Made by a program: the position numbers and the translations under genes. 64,000 nt of DNA, taken from assembly GCF_000426505.1 (NCBI RefSeq), contig NZ_AUFM01000011.1, forward strand, positions 434,001-498,000, read 5' to 3'. Position 1 is the stretch's first letter; every line of letters starts with the position of its first letter. The stretch comes from Nisaea denitrificans DSM 18348 (GTDB lineage Bacteria; Pseudomonadota; Alphaproteobacteria; Thalassobaculales; Thalassobaculaceae). Under the pieces are notes generated by a model. The model was not told the DNA's origin. It did not search any database and saw only the letters and a list, made by a program, of their open reading frames with translations. Below, piece by piece: positions 8,606 to 15,496 of this stretch.

Positions 8606-10213
8606 TTACTTCTTCACAGTCCAATAGTAGACGCTGGACACGGCGCTGCCGGTATAGAAGCCGGTGACATTCTTGCGCAAGCCGGTCTGCTCGATTTTCT
8701 GCAGCATGACGACGAACGGGCTGGTCTTCTGATGGTCCGCCTGGATCTTGCGGTACATCTCGGCCCGGGTGTCGCGGTCGCTTTCCTGAACGGCGGCTTC
8801 GGTTTCCTTGGTCATCGCGGGGATGTCCCAGGCATTCCGCCATGCCAGCTTGCCGGTGTTCTTCGCTTCGAACGCGTTGTCCGGGTTATGCGCGAAGGTA
8901 TCGGCGTTGGTGTGCGGATCCGGATAGTCCGGGCCCCAGGCACCGAGATAGATCTCGTGTTTACGGGCACGATAGGCGCCGAGGATCTGTTTGCCGGTTC
9001 CGACTTCAAGGGTTGCCTTGATACCGACCTTGGCGAAGATGTTCTGCAGGGACTGGGCGATTTCCAGACGTTCCTGAGCGTTACGCACGAAGATCTTGAC
9101 CTCGAAGCCGTCCGCTTCACCCGCTTCCGCGAGCAAGGCCTTCGCCTTCTCGATGTTCTGGCTGTAGGGCTTGTCTTTCAACTCGCCGAGATAGGTCAGA
9201 GGCAGGAAGGCCTGATGCACGGTGTACTGGCCGCGCAGGAAGGTGTTGGCCATGCCTTCATAATCGACGAGGTATTTGAACGCTTCCTGCACCTTCGGCT
9301 TCGCCAGGGTCGGAATGTCCTGATTCAGAGAGAAGTACATGATGCGGCCGCGGAGATCTTCCTCGACCTTGACGCCATCACTGCCGGCGATACCGGCGAT
9401 GTCGTCCGGGGAGAGGTTACGGGCAACGTCGATGTCACCTTTTTCCAGCAGCAGGCGCTGGGTGGCGGATTCCGGAATGTGACGCATGAAGACGCGCTTC
9501 ATGTCGGCCGCGCCGCGCCAGTAGTTTTCGTTGACCTCGAGGACGTAGTTCTCGTTCGGCTTCCAGCCGCGCAGGGAATAGGCGCCGGAGCCGGCGGAAT
9601 GGGTCTTCAGCCACTCGTACCCCATGTCACCATCGGCCTCATGTTCCATTGCCGTTTTCATGTCGACAATGCTGCCGATTGTGGCGCTGAGGCAGTTCAG
9701 GACGAAGGACGTCGCATATTTTTTATCCGTCTCCATGACCAGGGTCATGTCGTCGGTCGCCTTGATCTTCTCCTTCACATTGTCGGCGGTGAAGCCGAAC
9801 TGGGTCAGGATAAAGGACGGCGTCTTGTTCAGGATGACTGCGCGCTGCAGCGAGAAGGCCGCGTCGTTCGCCGTCACCGGATTACCGGAGTGGAACTTGA
9901 CACCCGGGCGCATCTTGAAGGTGTAGGTCTTGCCGTCTTCGCTTACGGTCCAGCTCTCCGCTAGGCCGGGCTTGTAGCCGTCGGTCAGCTTGGCCGGATC
10001 GAAGGTAACCAGCGTGTCGTACACGTTGTTGGCGAGGTCGCCGCCGGCGAACTCGAAGATTTCAGCCGGATCGAGCGAGACGATATCGTCGATACGGTTG
10101 GCGACGACGAGGGTGTCCGCCGGGGTGGCCGCGAACGATTGCCCGATTGATGCGGGCAGCGCCACGGATGCGGCCAAAGCCGCGACCGCGAAGCTCTTTG
10201 CCAGTGCGTTCAT
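8606..10213 (-). CDS. ABC transporter substrate-binding protein, family 5 (peptide/nickel type)
   Basis: Periplasmic solute-binding protein that feeds the importer encoded just downstream; 535 residues. The first 30 or so residues form a Sec signal peptide (MNALAKSFAVAALAASVALP..., likely cleavage after SFA). The mature part is SBP_bac_5: an early motif LDPAEIFEFAGG, the conserved YTFKMRPGVKFHSG block, and the AGEADGFEVKIFV region. ATG 10213 was preferred over ATG 10225 because GAGG stands seven bases upstream of it. The ligand (peptide, nickel chelate, sugar oligomer) cannot be assigned. Being first in the five-gene minus-strand operon, it probably has its promoter in 10214-10352. Confidence 0.94.
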   Translation of the reverse strand: MNALAKSFAVAALAASVALPASIGQSFAATPADTLVVANRIDDIVSLDPAEIFEFAGGDLANNVYDTLVTFDPAKLTDGYKPGLAESWTVSEDGKTYTFKMRPGVKFHSGNPVTANDAAFSLQRAVILNKTPSFILTQFGFTADNVKEKIKATDDMTLVMETDKKYATSFVLNCLSATIGSIVDMKTAMEHEADGDMGYEWLKTHSAGSGAYSLRGWKPNENYVLEVNENYWRGAADMKRVFMRHIPESATQRLLLEKGDIDVARNLSPDDIAGIAGSDGVKVEEDLRGRIMYFSLNQDIPTLAKPKVQEAFKYLVDYEGMANTFLRGQYTVHQAFLPLTYLGELKDKPYSQNIEKAKALLAEAGEADGFEVKIFVRNAQERLEIAQSLQNIFAKVGIKATLEVGTGKQILGAYRARKHEIYLGAWGPDYPDPHTNADTFAHNPDNAFEAKNTGKLAWRNAWDIPAMTKETEAAVQESDRDTRAEMYRKIQADHQKTSPFVVMLQKIEQTGLRKNVTGFYTGSAVSSVYYWTVKK

Positions 10214-10352
10214 GTGAAGCCTCATGAAGTTATGTTTTTTGTTGGTATCTTTTCACGATCCAGAATGAATCGTAGGCCGTCAGCCTAGACGCTGGCGACA
10301 GTGATCTCAAACACTTGTTCAATGCAGCGCAACAAATTGAGGCGTGCCGCGG

Positions 10353-11111
10353 CTATGACGCGATGTAGAGCCCGCCATTTACATGAATGGTCTCTGCGGT
10401 CAGGAATGCGGCGCTGTCACTGCACAGGAAAGCGGCGACCCCGGCGACCTCTTCTGGCGTCCCTAACCGTCCCAGAGGAGTCATTTTCAGCATGTCGCCG
10501 CCGCGCTCCTGCATGAGCCCGCGCACCATCGGCGTGTCGATCAGGCCTGGCGAGATGGCATTGCAGCGAATGTTCCGGCTGGCCACTTCCTGGGCGAGAG
10601 AGCGGGTGAGGGAGAGAACCGCGCCTTTCGCGGCGGAGTAGGGCGCATGACCGAAGCTACCCCGGTGCCCCGCCATCGAGGCGATGTTCACGATGGCGCC
10701 GCCGTCCGGCATATGGGGCAGGGCAGCGCGTACGGTGTGGAAGACGCCGTCGAGATTGACCGCAATGCCGCGCCGCCAGAGCTCGTCTGTCATGCCGTCC
10801 ACGGTGCCCTGCTCATAGAGCCCGGCTCCGGTGACGACATAATCGACCTGCCCGAACCGGTCCCGGCAGGCCGCGACGGCGGCAGCGACCGCTTCCGGGT
10901 CGGAAACATCCAGCGGGTGGGTCGCGAGGGAAGGGTTGTCACCGAGTTCACCCGCAAGTGCTGTGAAGCTTTCCGGATGCAGGTCGGTCAGGAACAAGTT
11001 TGCACCAGACGCGGCGAACAACTTGGCAATAGCCGCCGGTATTCCGCCGCCGGCCCCGGTCAGGAACAGGGTTCGTCCGGTGAAATTATAGGATACCGTT
11101 TTGGCGGACAT
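10353..11111 (-). CDS. SDR family oxidoreductase
   Basis: Classical short-chain dehydrogenase/reductase, 252 residues. The catalytic tetrad is intact: N119, S145, Y158 and K162 (YSAAK). The cofactor loop reads TGAGGGIP (18-25), where the usual last glycine of TGxxxGIG is proline, an uncommon change. Asp43 at the end of beta-2 (LFLTDLH) suggests NAD(H) preference. The C-terminus (SAAFLTAETIHVNGG) is standard. ATG 11111 has GAGG seven bases upstream. An ATG at 11123 overlapping the thioesterase stop (ATGA) is a possible alternative. It forms a pair with the upstream thioesterase; the substrate is unknown. Confidence 0.9.
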   Translation of the reverse strand: MSAKTVSYNFTGRTLFLTGAGGGIPAAIAKLFAASGANLFLTDLHPESFTALAGELGDNPSLATHPLDVSDPEAVAAAVAACRDRFGQVDYVVTGAGLYEQGTVDGMTDELWRRGIAVNLDGVFHTVRAALPHMPDGGAIVNIASMAGHRGSFGHAPYSAAKGAVLSLTRSLAQEVASRNIRCNAISPGLIDTPMVRGLMQERGGDMLKMTPLGRLGTPEEVAGVAAFLCSDSAAFLTAETIHVNGGLYIAS

Positions 11112-11119
11112 GGCTCGCC

Positions 11120-11614
11120 TCATGCCGTTTCGGGATCGTCGAGCGCAATGATCGCGGCTCGCAGGGCCTCGGGGATCGGCGCTTTCTCGCCTGTCTCGTT
11201 CACCACCATGACGAAGAGCTGGGTCGAGCTGTTGCAGCAGCCCTCGGCATCCCATGTGGCATAGGTCATCACCATGCTGGTATTGCGCATGGAGACCACG
11301 CGGCCAGTCACGCAAATCGGCGTGTGGTAGGCGATGCCGCGCAGATAGTCCGTTTCCAGGTGCTTCATCACGGGGCCTGGCACGTCCATCGCATGCCGGG
11401 GATGGCCCAGCGCCTCGAAATAGAGGTTCCGCAGGCTCTCGTACCAGGTCAGGTAGGCGGTGTGGTTCACATGCGCGAATGCATCGCAGTCCCGCCACTC
11501 CACAAGTTTCGGAATGGCGAAATGCCAGTCGTCGGAAATGTGAAACCGCTGCTTCAAATCGTCGGTGACGGCAAAGCGTGCGAGATCGCCATATTGGTCA
11601 AGCACTGAGCTCAT
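11120..11614 (-). CDS. acyl-CoA thioesterase family protein (hotdog fold, 4HBT-like)
   Basis: Single hotdog-domain protein of 164 residues. The active-site signature WRDCDAFAHVNHTAYL (40-55) carries the D-x-x-x-HVN pattern of 4-hydroxybenzoyl-CoA thioesterases and YbgC-like enzymes. It probably hydrolyses an acyl-CoA in the cytoplasm. It starts six bases after the LysE-type exporter stop and overlaps the possible upstream start of the SDR gene, so exporter, thioesterase and SDR probably form one transcript. Substrate chain length is not predictable. Confidence 0.87.
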   Translation of the reverse strand: MSSVLDQYGDLARFAVTDDLKQRFHISDDWHFAIPKLVEWRDCDAFAHVNHTAYLTWYESLRNLYFEALGHPRHAMDVPGPVMKHLETDYLRGIAYHTPICVTGRVVSMRNTSMVMTYATWDAEGCCNSSTQLFVMVVNETGEKAPIPEALRAAIIALDDPETA

Positions 11615-11619
11615 TCTGG

Positions 11620-12240
11620 TTAACGCTCCATCAGGGCGACGCGGATGCCAAGGAAGATCAGCAGCCCGCCGAACACCCGGTTGACGATTTTCTGGCCGCG
11701 CTCCAGCATGTTCCGGACGATATTACTGTCGAGCGTGTAAACGAAAAACAGCCAGAACAGGGCGCTGACCAACATCATGATCAGGACCAGTAGCAGCGTG
11801 GTGGCGGCCGAGGTTTCGGGGGTGATCACCATGGTGAAGACACCGAGATAGAAGAGCGTGCCCTTCGGGTTGAGGATGTTGTTCAGGAACCCTTGCAGGA
11901 ACCAGCTCTTGGCGGCGTTCTTTTGCAATCCGGCCTTTGTCTCCGCGGAGAGGGCCATGTCTTTGGCGCGGAAGCTCATGATGCCGATATAGATCAGATA
12001 GGCGGCGCCGGCATATTTCAGGATGTTGAAGGCCAGGATGCTTTCGGAGATCAGCCAGCCGATCCCGATGGCGCAATAGGTGATGTGGACCATGTTGCCG
12101 GCCAGCACGCCGAGCGAGGATTGCAGCCCGCCCGTACGTCCGCCGACAAAGGTGTTGCGCATCACGATCACCATGTCCGGGCCCGGACTGATCATGACGA
12201 GCAGCGTGATACCGAGAATGACGAGGATCTGGTCGATCAT
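11620..12240 (-). CDS. LysE/RhtB family amino-acid exporter
   Basis: Inner-membrane exporter of 206 residues with about six hydrophobic spans and the family's N-terminal signature (LVMISPGPDMVIVMRNTFVGG, residues 15-35, with the SPGP turn). The mid-region motif KYAGAAYLIYIGIMSFR near 74-90 is also typical. Members export amino acids such as lysine, threonine or homoserine lactone by proton antiport. ATG 12240 starts directly at the first span. It is the first gene of a likely three-gene unit with the thioesterase and SDR, or else stands alone; regulation is not visible. Confidence 0.92.
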   Translation of the reverse strand: MIDQILVILGITLLVMISPGPDMVIVMRNTFVGGRTGGLQSSLGVLAGNMVHITYCAIGIGWLISESILAFNILKYAGAAYLIYIGIMSFRAKDMALSAETKAGLQKNAAKSWFLQGFLNNILNPKGTLFYLGVFTMVITPETSAATTLLLVLIMMLVSALFWLFFVYTLDSNIVRNMLERGQKIVNRVFGGLLIFLGIRVALMER

Positions 12241-12345
12241 GGCAGCAGTCTCCCACGTTGATGAAAGAGATTAGCCGCGGCGGTGCGGCCTGATCCAGCC
12301 GCAAATCCGGAAATGATGTGAAGCCGGTTCAACCGCTTTGGCGGT

Positions 12346-13047
12346 TTACATCAGCGCGCTTGCATTCTCCGCCGCAATGGTGATCCCGATCACCACGGCG
12401 ACCAACCCGATGACGCCCTGGATGGCAAGATTGCCTGTTTTCAGGCTCTTCTGCGTCCAGTGCAGGGGCAGGGCGATGATGGCGGACAGCACGCCCATAC
12501 CGATCATGCTGCCAATGCCGAACAGCAGGACATAGAGAATGGCATCGGAGGGTGTATCGAGGCCGATTGCCGTCATCATCAGGATCGATCCGGAGCCGGC
12601 CAGACCGTGTACCATTCCGATGGAAATGGTGCCGAGAGGAAGACCGCGCCGGTGCGCATGTTCAGCTGGGCCATGCGTCGTCTGTTCGCTCTCGGCGGTG
12701 ACGAAGTGAATATGGGCGGCGCCGTCCGAATGCCGGTGCAAGCGCCAGGCGCCGCCTTCGCGCAGCAGGCGCAGCAGTACCCGGCCACCAAGCACGACAA
12801 GCATGATGCCCACACCGAATTCGAAGAGCGCGCTCCATTTTTCGCCGACACTGAGGCCGAATCCGATCATCAAGCCTGTGACGGCCCCGAGGATCAATGA
12901 ATGGCCCAATCCCCAGGCGAGGCCGTGATTGACGGCACGGCGAACCGAAGTCCCCGAGGTGACCATGCTGGAAACGGCCGCGACATGGTCCGCTTCAAAG
13001 GCGTGCTGCATCCCGATCAGGAAGCCAAGCAGCAGAATTCCGGTCAT
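12346..13047 (-). CDS. nickel/cobalt permease-like protein (NicO/UreH-like)
   Basis: A 233-residue membrane protein with about six spans. The first span carries HAFEADH (15-21), the HX4DH metal-binding signature of nickel/cobalt transporters. A cytoplasmic loop (about 117-150) is His-rich (LHRHSDGAAHIHF and HGPAEHAHRRG), as in NicO/RcnA and UreH-type proteins. It is the last gene of the riboswitch-controlled cbt operon, starting 36 bases after DUF1636, so cobalt is the likely metal. Direction (uptake or efflux) cannot be proven from sequence, but the context with CbtAB favours uptake. Confidence 0.85.
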   Translation of the reverse strand: MTGILLLGFLIGMQHAFEADHVAAVSSMVTSGTSVRRAVNHGLAWGLGHSLILGAVTGLMIGFGLSVGEKWSALFEFGVGIMLVVLGGRVLLRLLREGGAWRLHRHSDGAAHIHFVTAESEQTTHGPAEHAHRRGLPLGTISIGMVHGLAGSGSILMMTAIGLDTPSDAILYVLLFGIGSMIGMGVLSAIIALPLHWTQKSLKTGNLAIQGVIGLVAVVIGITIAAENASALM

Positions 13048-13083
13048 TCGATCCTCTTAACTCAACTGGTTTAGCGCCGGAGC

Positions 13084-13503
13084 CTAGTCCGGGGCGCTGC
13101 TATCTTGTGTCTTGATTTCGTCATGATCCGGCGGCGGCAGGAGCCGGCAGATCACACCCTTGCGGAAAACCGGCGGTCTGTCGCGCAGTTTGGGAACCCC
13201 GTGCGGAGAGGCGGCGACAGCGCGGGCCGCGGCGACCAGTTCCGCGCCGTCATTCTCCGCATCGACGTCGCCCAGCACATAGCTCCAGAGACCGGGGCCC
13301 CGGAGCGCAACGGTGACCTGACGGTCGCATACGGCCATGCATTCGATCGGGCGGACGGTGATGCCGTCTTCCGCTGTGCAGAGTGCCCCGACCCGCTCGA
13401 GCAGAACGCGTCCGTCGCCCGCCGGATCATCGGAACGGCGGCAGGCGGTGCAGATATCAATGGTAACGGAATGAAGCGGACGACGAGGATCGTCGTCCGC
13501 CAT
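13084..13503 (-). CDS. DUF1636 family Cys-rich protein of the cobalt operon
   Basis: A 139-residue protein of DUF1636, a family found beside cobalamin and cobalt-transport genes. The N-terminus has C-T-A-C (DICTACRRSD, near 17-20) and a second pair C-x3-C (IECMAVCDRQ, near 52-56). This spacing recalls thioredoxin-like [2Fe-2S] ferredoxins, so a metal or Fe-S role is plausible but unproven. ATG 13503 was chosen. A GTG at 13518 that overlaps the cbtA stop (GTGA) would add five residues and would couple translation to cbtA. The extreme C-terminus is not conserved-looking. Confidence 0.82.
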   Translation of the reverse strand: MADDDPRRPLHSVTIDICTACRRSDDPAGDGRVLLERVGALCTAEDGITVRPIECMAVCDRQVTVALRGPGLWSYVLGDVDAENDGAELVAAARAVAASPHGVPKLRDRPPVFRKGVICRLLPPPDHDEIKTQDSSAPD

Positions 13504-13514
13504 TGATGTATCGC

Positions 13515-14261
13515 TCACGCGGCCGCTGCGTCGGGGGTGCCGGAGCGTTCCCAGACAAAACCGGCGATGCAGCCGGTTGCCGCCCAGGTTACGGCGTGCA
13601 CCACCAGCGAGGCAGCGGCGAAGTGGCCGGACAGCTCCGACGGCACGCCGCTGATATAGCCGTCCGCGTGCGGTGCGCCGATCGCATGCGGGATCGCAAT
13701 CAGGGCCAGACCGGCGATGATCGCAAGCGGCGTGGAGACGCGTAGCGCAAGAAACAGACCCGCGGCGGTGGCCAGGGCCGTGCCGATCCACCAGATCTGC
13801 CGGTCTTCCAGGACGGCGGCGGCAGAGCCCGGAAGTTCCGGGCTGAGACCGAGGGCCGGAGCGAGACCGGTGGCGGCAAAGGCGGCAGCCCCCCAGATCA
13901 GGCCCGTCCGGGCCGTGATCCTCGCATTGCTGAGAACCATCGCGGCCAGCAGGATCATGGCAAACCCGAATGTGGTTCCAATCGTGGCAAGCGAGGTCGA
14001 CAAGGTCCGCTCAAAGCCGTCTTCCGGAGCCCAGGACTGTTCCGTGCCGTGGGTTTCCGTTCCGTGCGCAAGATGGACAAAGGCGTCCGCCTGGTTCCGG
14101 GCGTAATGCGCGACGAGAATCTCGCCGGCACTGGCCATGTCGCCTTCGTAGCGTTCGGCCTCAAGAATCAGAGGCGTCGTTGTCACTGCCTGAAGCGCCG
14201 CGACCAGAATCCCTGCTGCAAAGCCGGCGGCGAGCGCCGACTTTATGAATTTCATAAGCAT
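13515..14261 (-). CDS. cbtA: cobalt transporter subunit CbtA
   Basis: Integral membrane protein, 248 residues, of the CbtA family predicted as a B12-regulated cobalt importer with CbtB. The first span starts at residue 5 (IKSALAAGFAAGILVAALQ). A hydrophilic loop with several His (LVAHYARNQADAFVHLAHGTE, broken here by Asp/Glu) lies near 48-75. About four more spans follow, ending in VVHAVTWAATGCIAGFVWE. ATG 14261 has AAGGA upstream at normal spacing. It follows cbtB by 24 bases and precedes DUF1636, all behind the riboswitch. The CbtAB function is predicted from regulation and comparative genomics rather than detailed biochemistry. Confidence 0.93.
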   Translation of the reverse strand: MLMKFIKSALAAGFAAGILVAALQAVTTTPLILEAERYEGDMASAGEILVAHYARNQADAFVHLAHGTETHGTEQSWAPEDGFERTLSTSLATIGTTFGFAMILLAAMVLSNARITARTGLIWGAAAFAATGLAPALGLSPELPGSAAAVLEDRQIWWIGTALATAAGLFLALRVSTPLAIIAGLALIAIPHAIGAPHADGYISGVPSELSGHFAAASLVVHAVTWAATGCIAGFVWERSGTPDAAAA

Positions 14262-14285
14262 CGCAGTTCCTTCGTGCCAAGGGCC

Positions 14286-14465
14286 TTAGTGGCAGGGGAA
14301 GGCCATGCTGTGACGGGTGTCGTGCGCTGCATTATGCAGGGCAGTGGCATTGGCAAAGCCGGTCAGATAGACGATGCCGAGGCCGGCCAGAAGCGCAAAG
14401 ACGGCGATCATCTTGGCGGATTGGCTGGCGCTGAGAGTTGTGGATTGCTGAACTGCAGAAGTCAT
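14286..14465 (-). CDS. cbtB: cobalt transporter subunit CbtB (small)
   Basis: A 59-residue protein, first gene of the cobalt operon. It has one membrane span (about 20-40, MIAVFALLAGLGIVYLTGF) and a short His-rich C-terminal tail (HNAAHDTRHSMAFPCH). This tail, with its closing FPCH, is the hallmark of CbtB and probably binds the metal. ATG 14465 is preceded by GGAGG at ideal spacing (14471-14475 on the complementary strand). It works with CbtA in the inner membrane. A gene this short is easily missed by automatic callers. Confidence 0.92.
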   Translation of the reverse strand: MTSAVQQSTTLSASQSAKMIAVFALLAGLGIVYLTGFANATALHNAAHDTRHSMAFPCH

Positions 14466-14479
14466 GTGTTCCTCCGATC

Positions 14480-14518
14480 AAAAACGATCCGGACAGCACC
14501 CACCGGGCCGGTGTCCGG
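14480..14518 (-). terminator. intrinsic terminator, likely expression platform of the cobalamin riboswitch
   Basis: On the minus strand, CCGGACA (14518-14512) pairs with TGTCCGG (14495-14489), followed closely by five U residues (14484-14480). The hairpin lies between the cobalamin aptamer and cbtB, and its U-tract ends just before the cbtB ribosome-binding site. This is the layout of transcriptional attenuation: with B12 bound, the terminator would form and silence the cobalt operon. An alternative internal pairing (CACCGG with CCGGTG) could compete. The pairing is seen; the switching mechanism is inferred. Confidence 0.7.
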
Positions 14519-14617
14519 GCTTGTTCAGAGGCGAGAGAACCATGCGGCGGCCTGGGCCGACGAAATGGCAAGACGCTCACCCCGACGTTGTCGTTGATGC
14601 CGCCGCATGGGCGCCGG

Positions 14618-14790
14618 CATCGGTGTCGGCAGGTCTCCTGGCTCGCGGGTCATTGCTTCATCCTGCCTTCCCAGTCCGCTCATGCGGGGCCAGTGGCACA
14701 GTCCGGATGTCGCTCGTCGCTCACAGTTGCGGGGGCAGCCACGGATTCGGTCCCTGATGGGTACGCCTCGCCGTGTTCCCTTTTAATCCG
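14618..14790 (-). promoter_or_regulatory. cobalamin (AdoCbl) riboswitch
   Basis: On the minus strand the conserved B12 box AGCCAGGAGACCTGCC is at 14643-14628. Upstream of it come the cobalamin-aptamer landmarks: GGGAACACGG near the 5' end (about 14781), the G/C-rich CGAATCCGTGGCTGCCCCC segment, and CGCAACTGTGA before the variable arm. The aptamer points at cbtB-cbtA-DUF1636-NicO. It would repress cobalt uptake when intracellular adenosylcobalamin is high. The ends are approximate. Confidence 0.95.
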
Positions 14791-14887
14791 TCGCCATGTT
14801 TACAGCGGCGGAACCAACACTCACAAACTATCCTTCCCGGTCAATTCGGACAAGCATGATGCGTGTCCGGGTTTGTAAATAGACGGC
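14791..14887 (-). promoter_or_regulatory. leader/promoter region of the cobalt operon with a hairpin
   Basis: Between soxG and the riboswitch there is no gene. CGGACA (14847-14852) can pair with TGTCCG (14864-14869), giving a short hairpin 20-40 bases past the soxG stop. It has no T-run on either side, so termination of the sox operon is uncertain. The operon's promoter should lie here; I see no clear -35/-10 pair. Confidence 0.35.
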
Positions 14888-15496
14888 TCACGCAATGCGG
14901 CAGCCATATTCAAGCGCCCCGTCGAGCAATGCTTCAAACAGATGTACGGCGTAGGAGCGGTGCACATAGATGTCGAACACGGGCTCTGCACTGCGGCAAT
15001 CGATCAGGCATGCCGCGTGGAACAACCCGGTCATCCGGCTTGTATCGGCCAAAAATGCCGACGCATGCATATCGATAGCGCAGCCTTTCGCCAACAGTGT
15101 CCGCGTATCCCGTCCTGACAGCCGGAGCACCGTGCGTGCATGGCTGAGATCGGTGATCGCAACAGTGTCCGGCAGCGCGCCACGAAGATACGCGGCGAGG
15201 TCGCGATGTTCCGGCTCCACGACAAGCCATCTGCCGGTTCCGGTGCCGAGGATACGCGGCCGGCCGGTTCCAGCGCTCTGGTTCGGGGTAAGGGACGGGG
15301 CTGTGCCGGTGGCCGCTTCCAGTGCGTCGGCCAGTGCCGGGGCCGTATCGGCACGGGCTTCGATTTGCACCACGGAAAACGGGGTGCGCTCGGTCAGATG
15401 AATGCCGGGGCCGTCGAAGCGGTTGGCCCCATGGTCGCCCGGTTGCAGAATTCCGGCGAGGGCCGAGCGGCGGGCGAGAATCACAGCGTCAGCCAT
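14888..15496 (-). CDS. soxG: sarcosine oxidase gamma subunit
   Basis: Smallest-but-one subunit of heterotetrameric sarcosine oxidase, 202 residues from ATG 15496. This ATG lies inside the soxA end (8-base overlap), giving translational coupling. It has the SoxG family layout: the N-terminal LTERTPFSVVQIEAR near 33, the central RWLVVEP near 88, and a C-terminal GCV_T-like fold ending in RSYAVHLFEALLDGALEYG. The subunit contacts the folate-binding half of SoxA. A longer upstream start is possible (10 more residues) but overlaps more of soxA. Confidence 0.92.
   Translation of the reverse strand: MADAVILARRSALAGILQPGDHGANRFDGPGIHLTERTPFSVVQIEARADTAPALADALEAATGTAPSLTPNQSAGTGRPRILGTGTGRWLVVEPEHRDLAAYLRGALPDTVAITDLSHARTVLRLSGRDTRTLLAKGCAIDMHASAFLADTSRMTGLFHAACLIDCRSAEPVFDIYVHRSYAVHLFEALLDGALEYGCRIA

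Noticed and set aside
8402-9964. A 520-codon open frame on the plus strand
   Set aside because: Antisense to the solute-binding protein and DppB-like permease genes; no motif.
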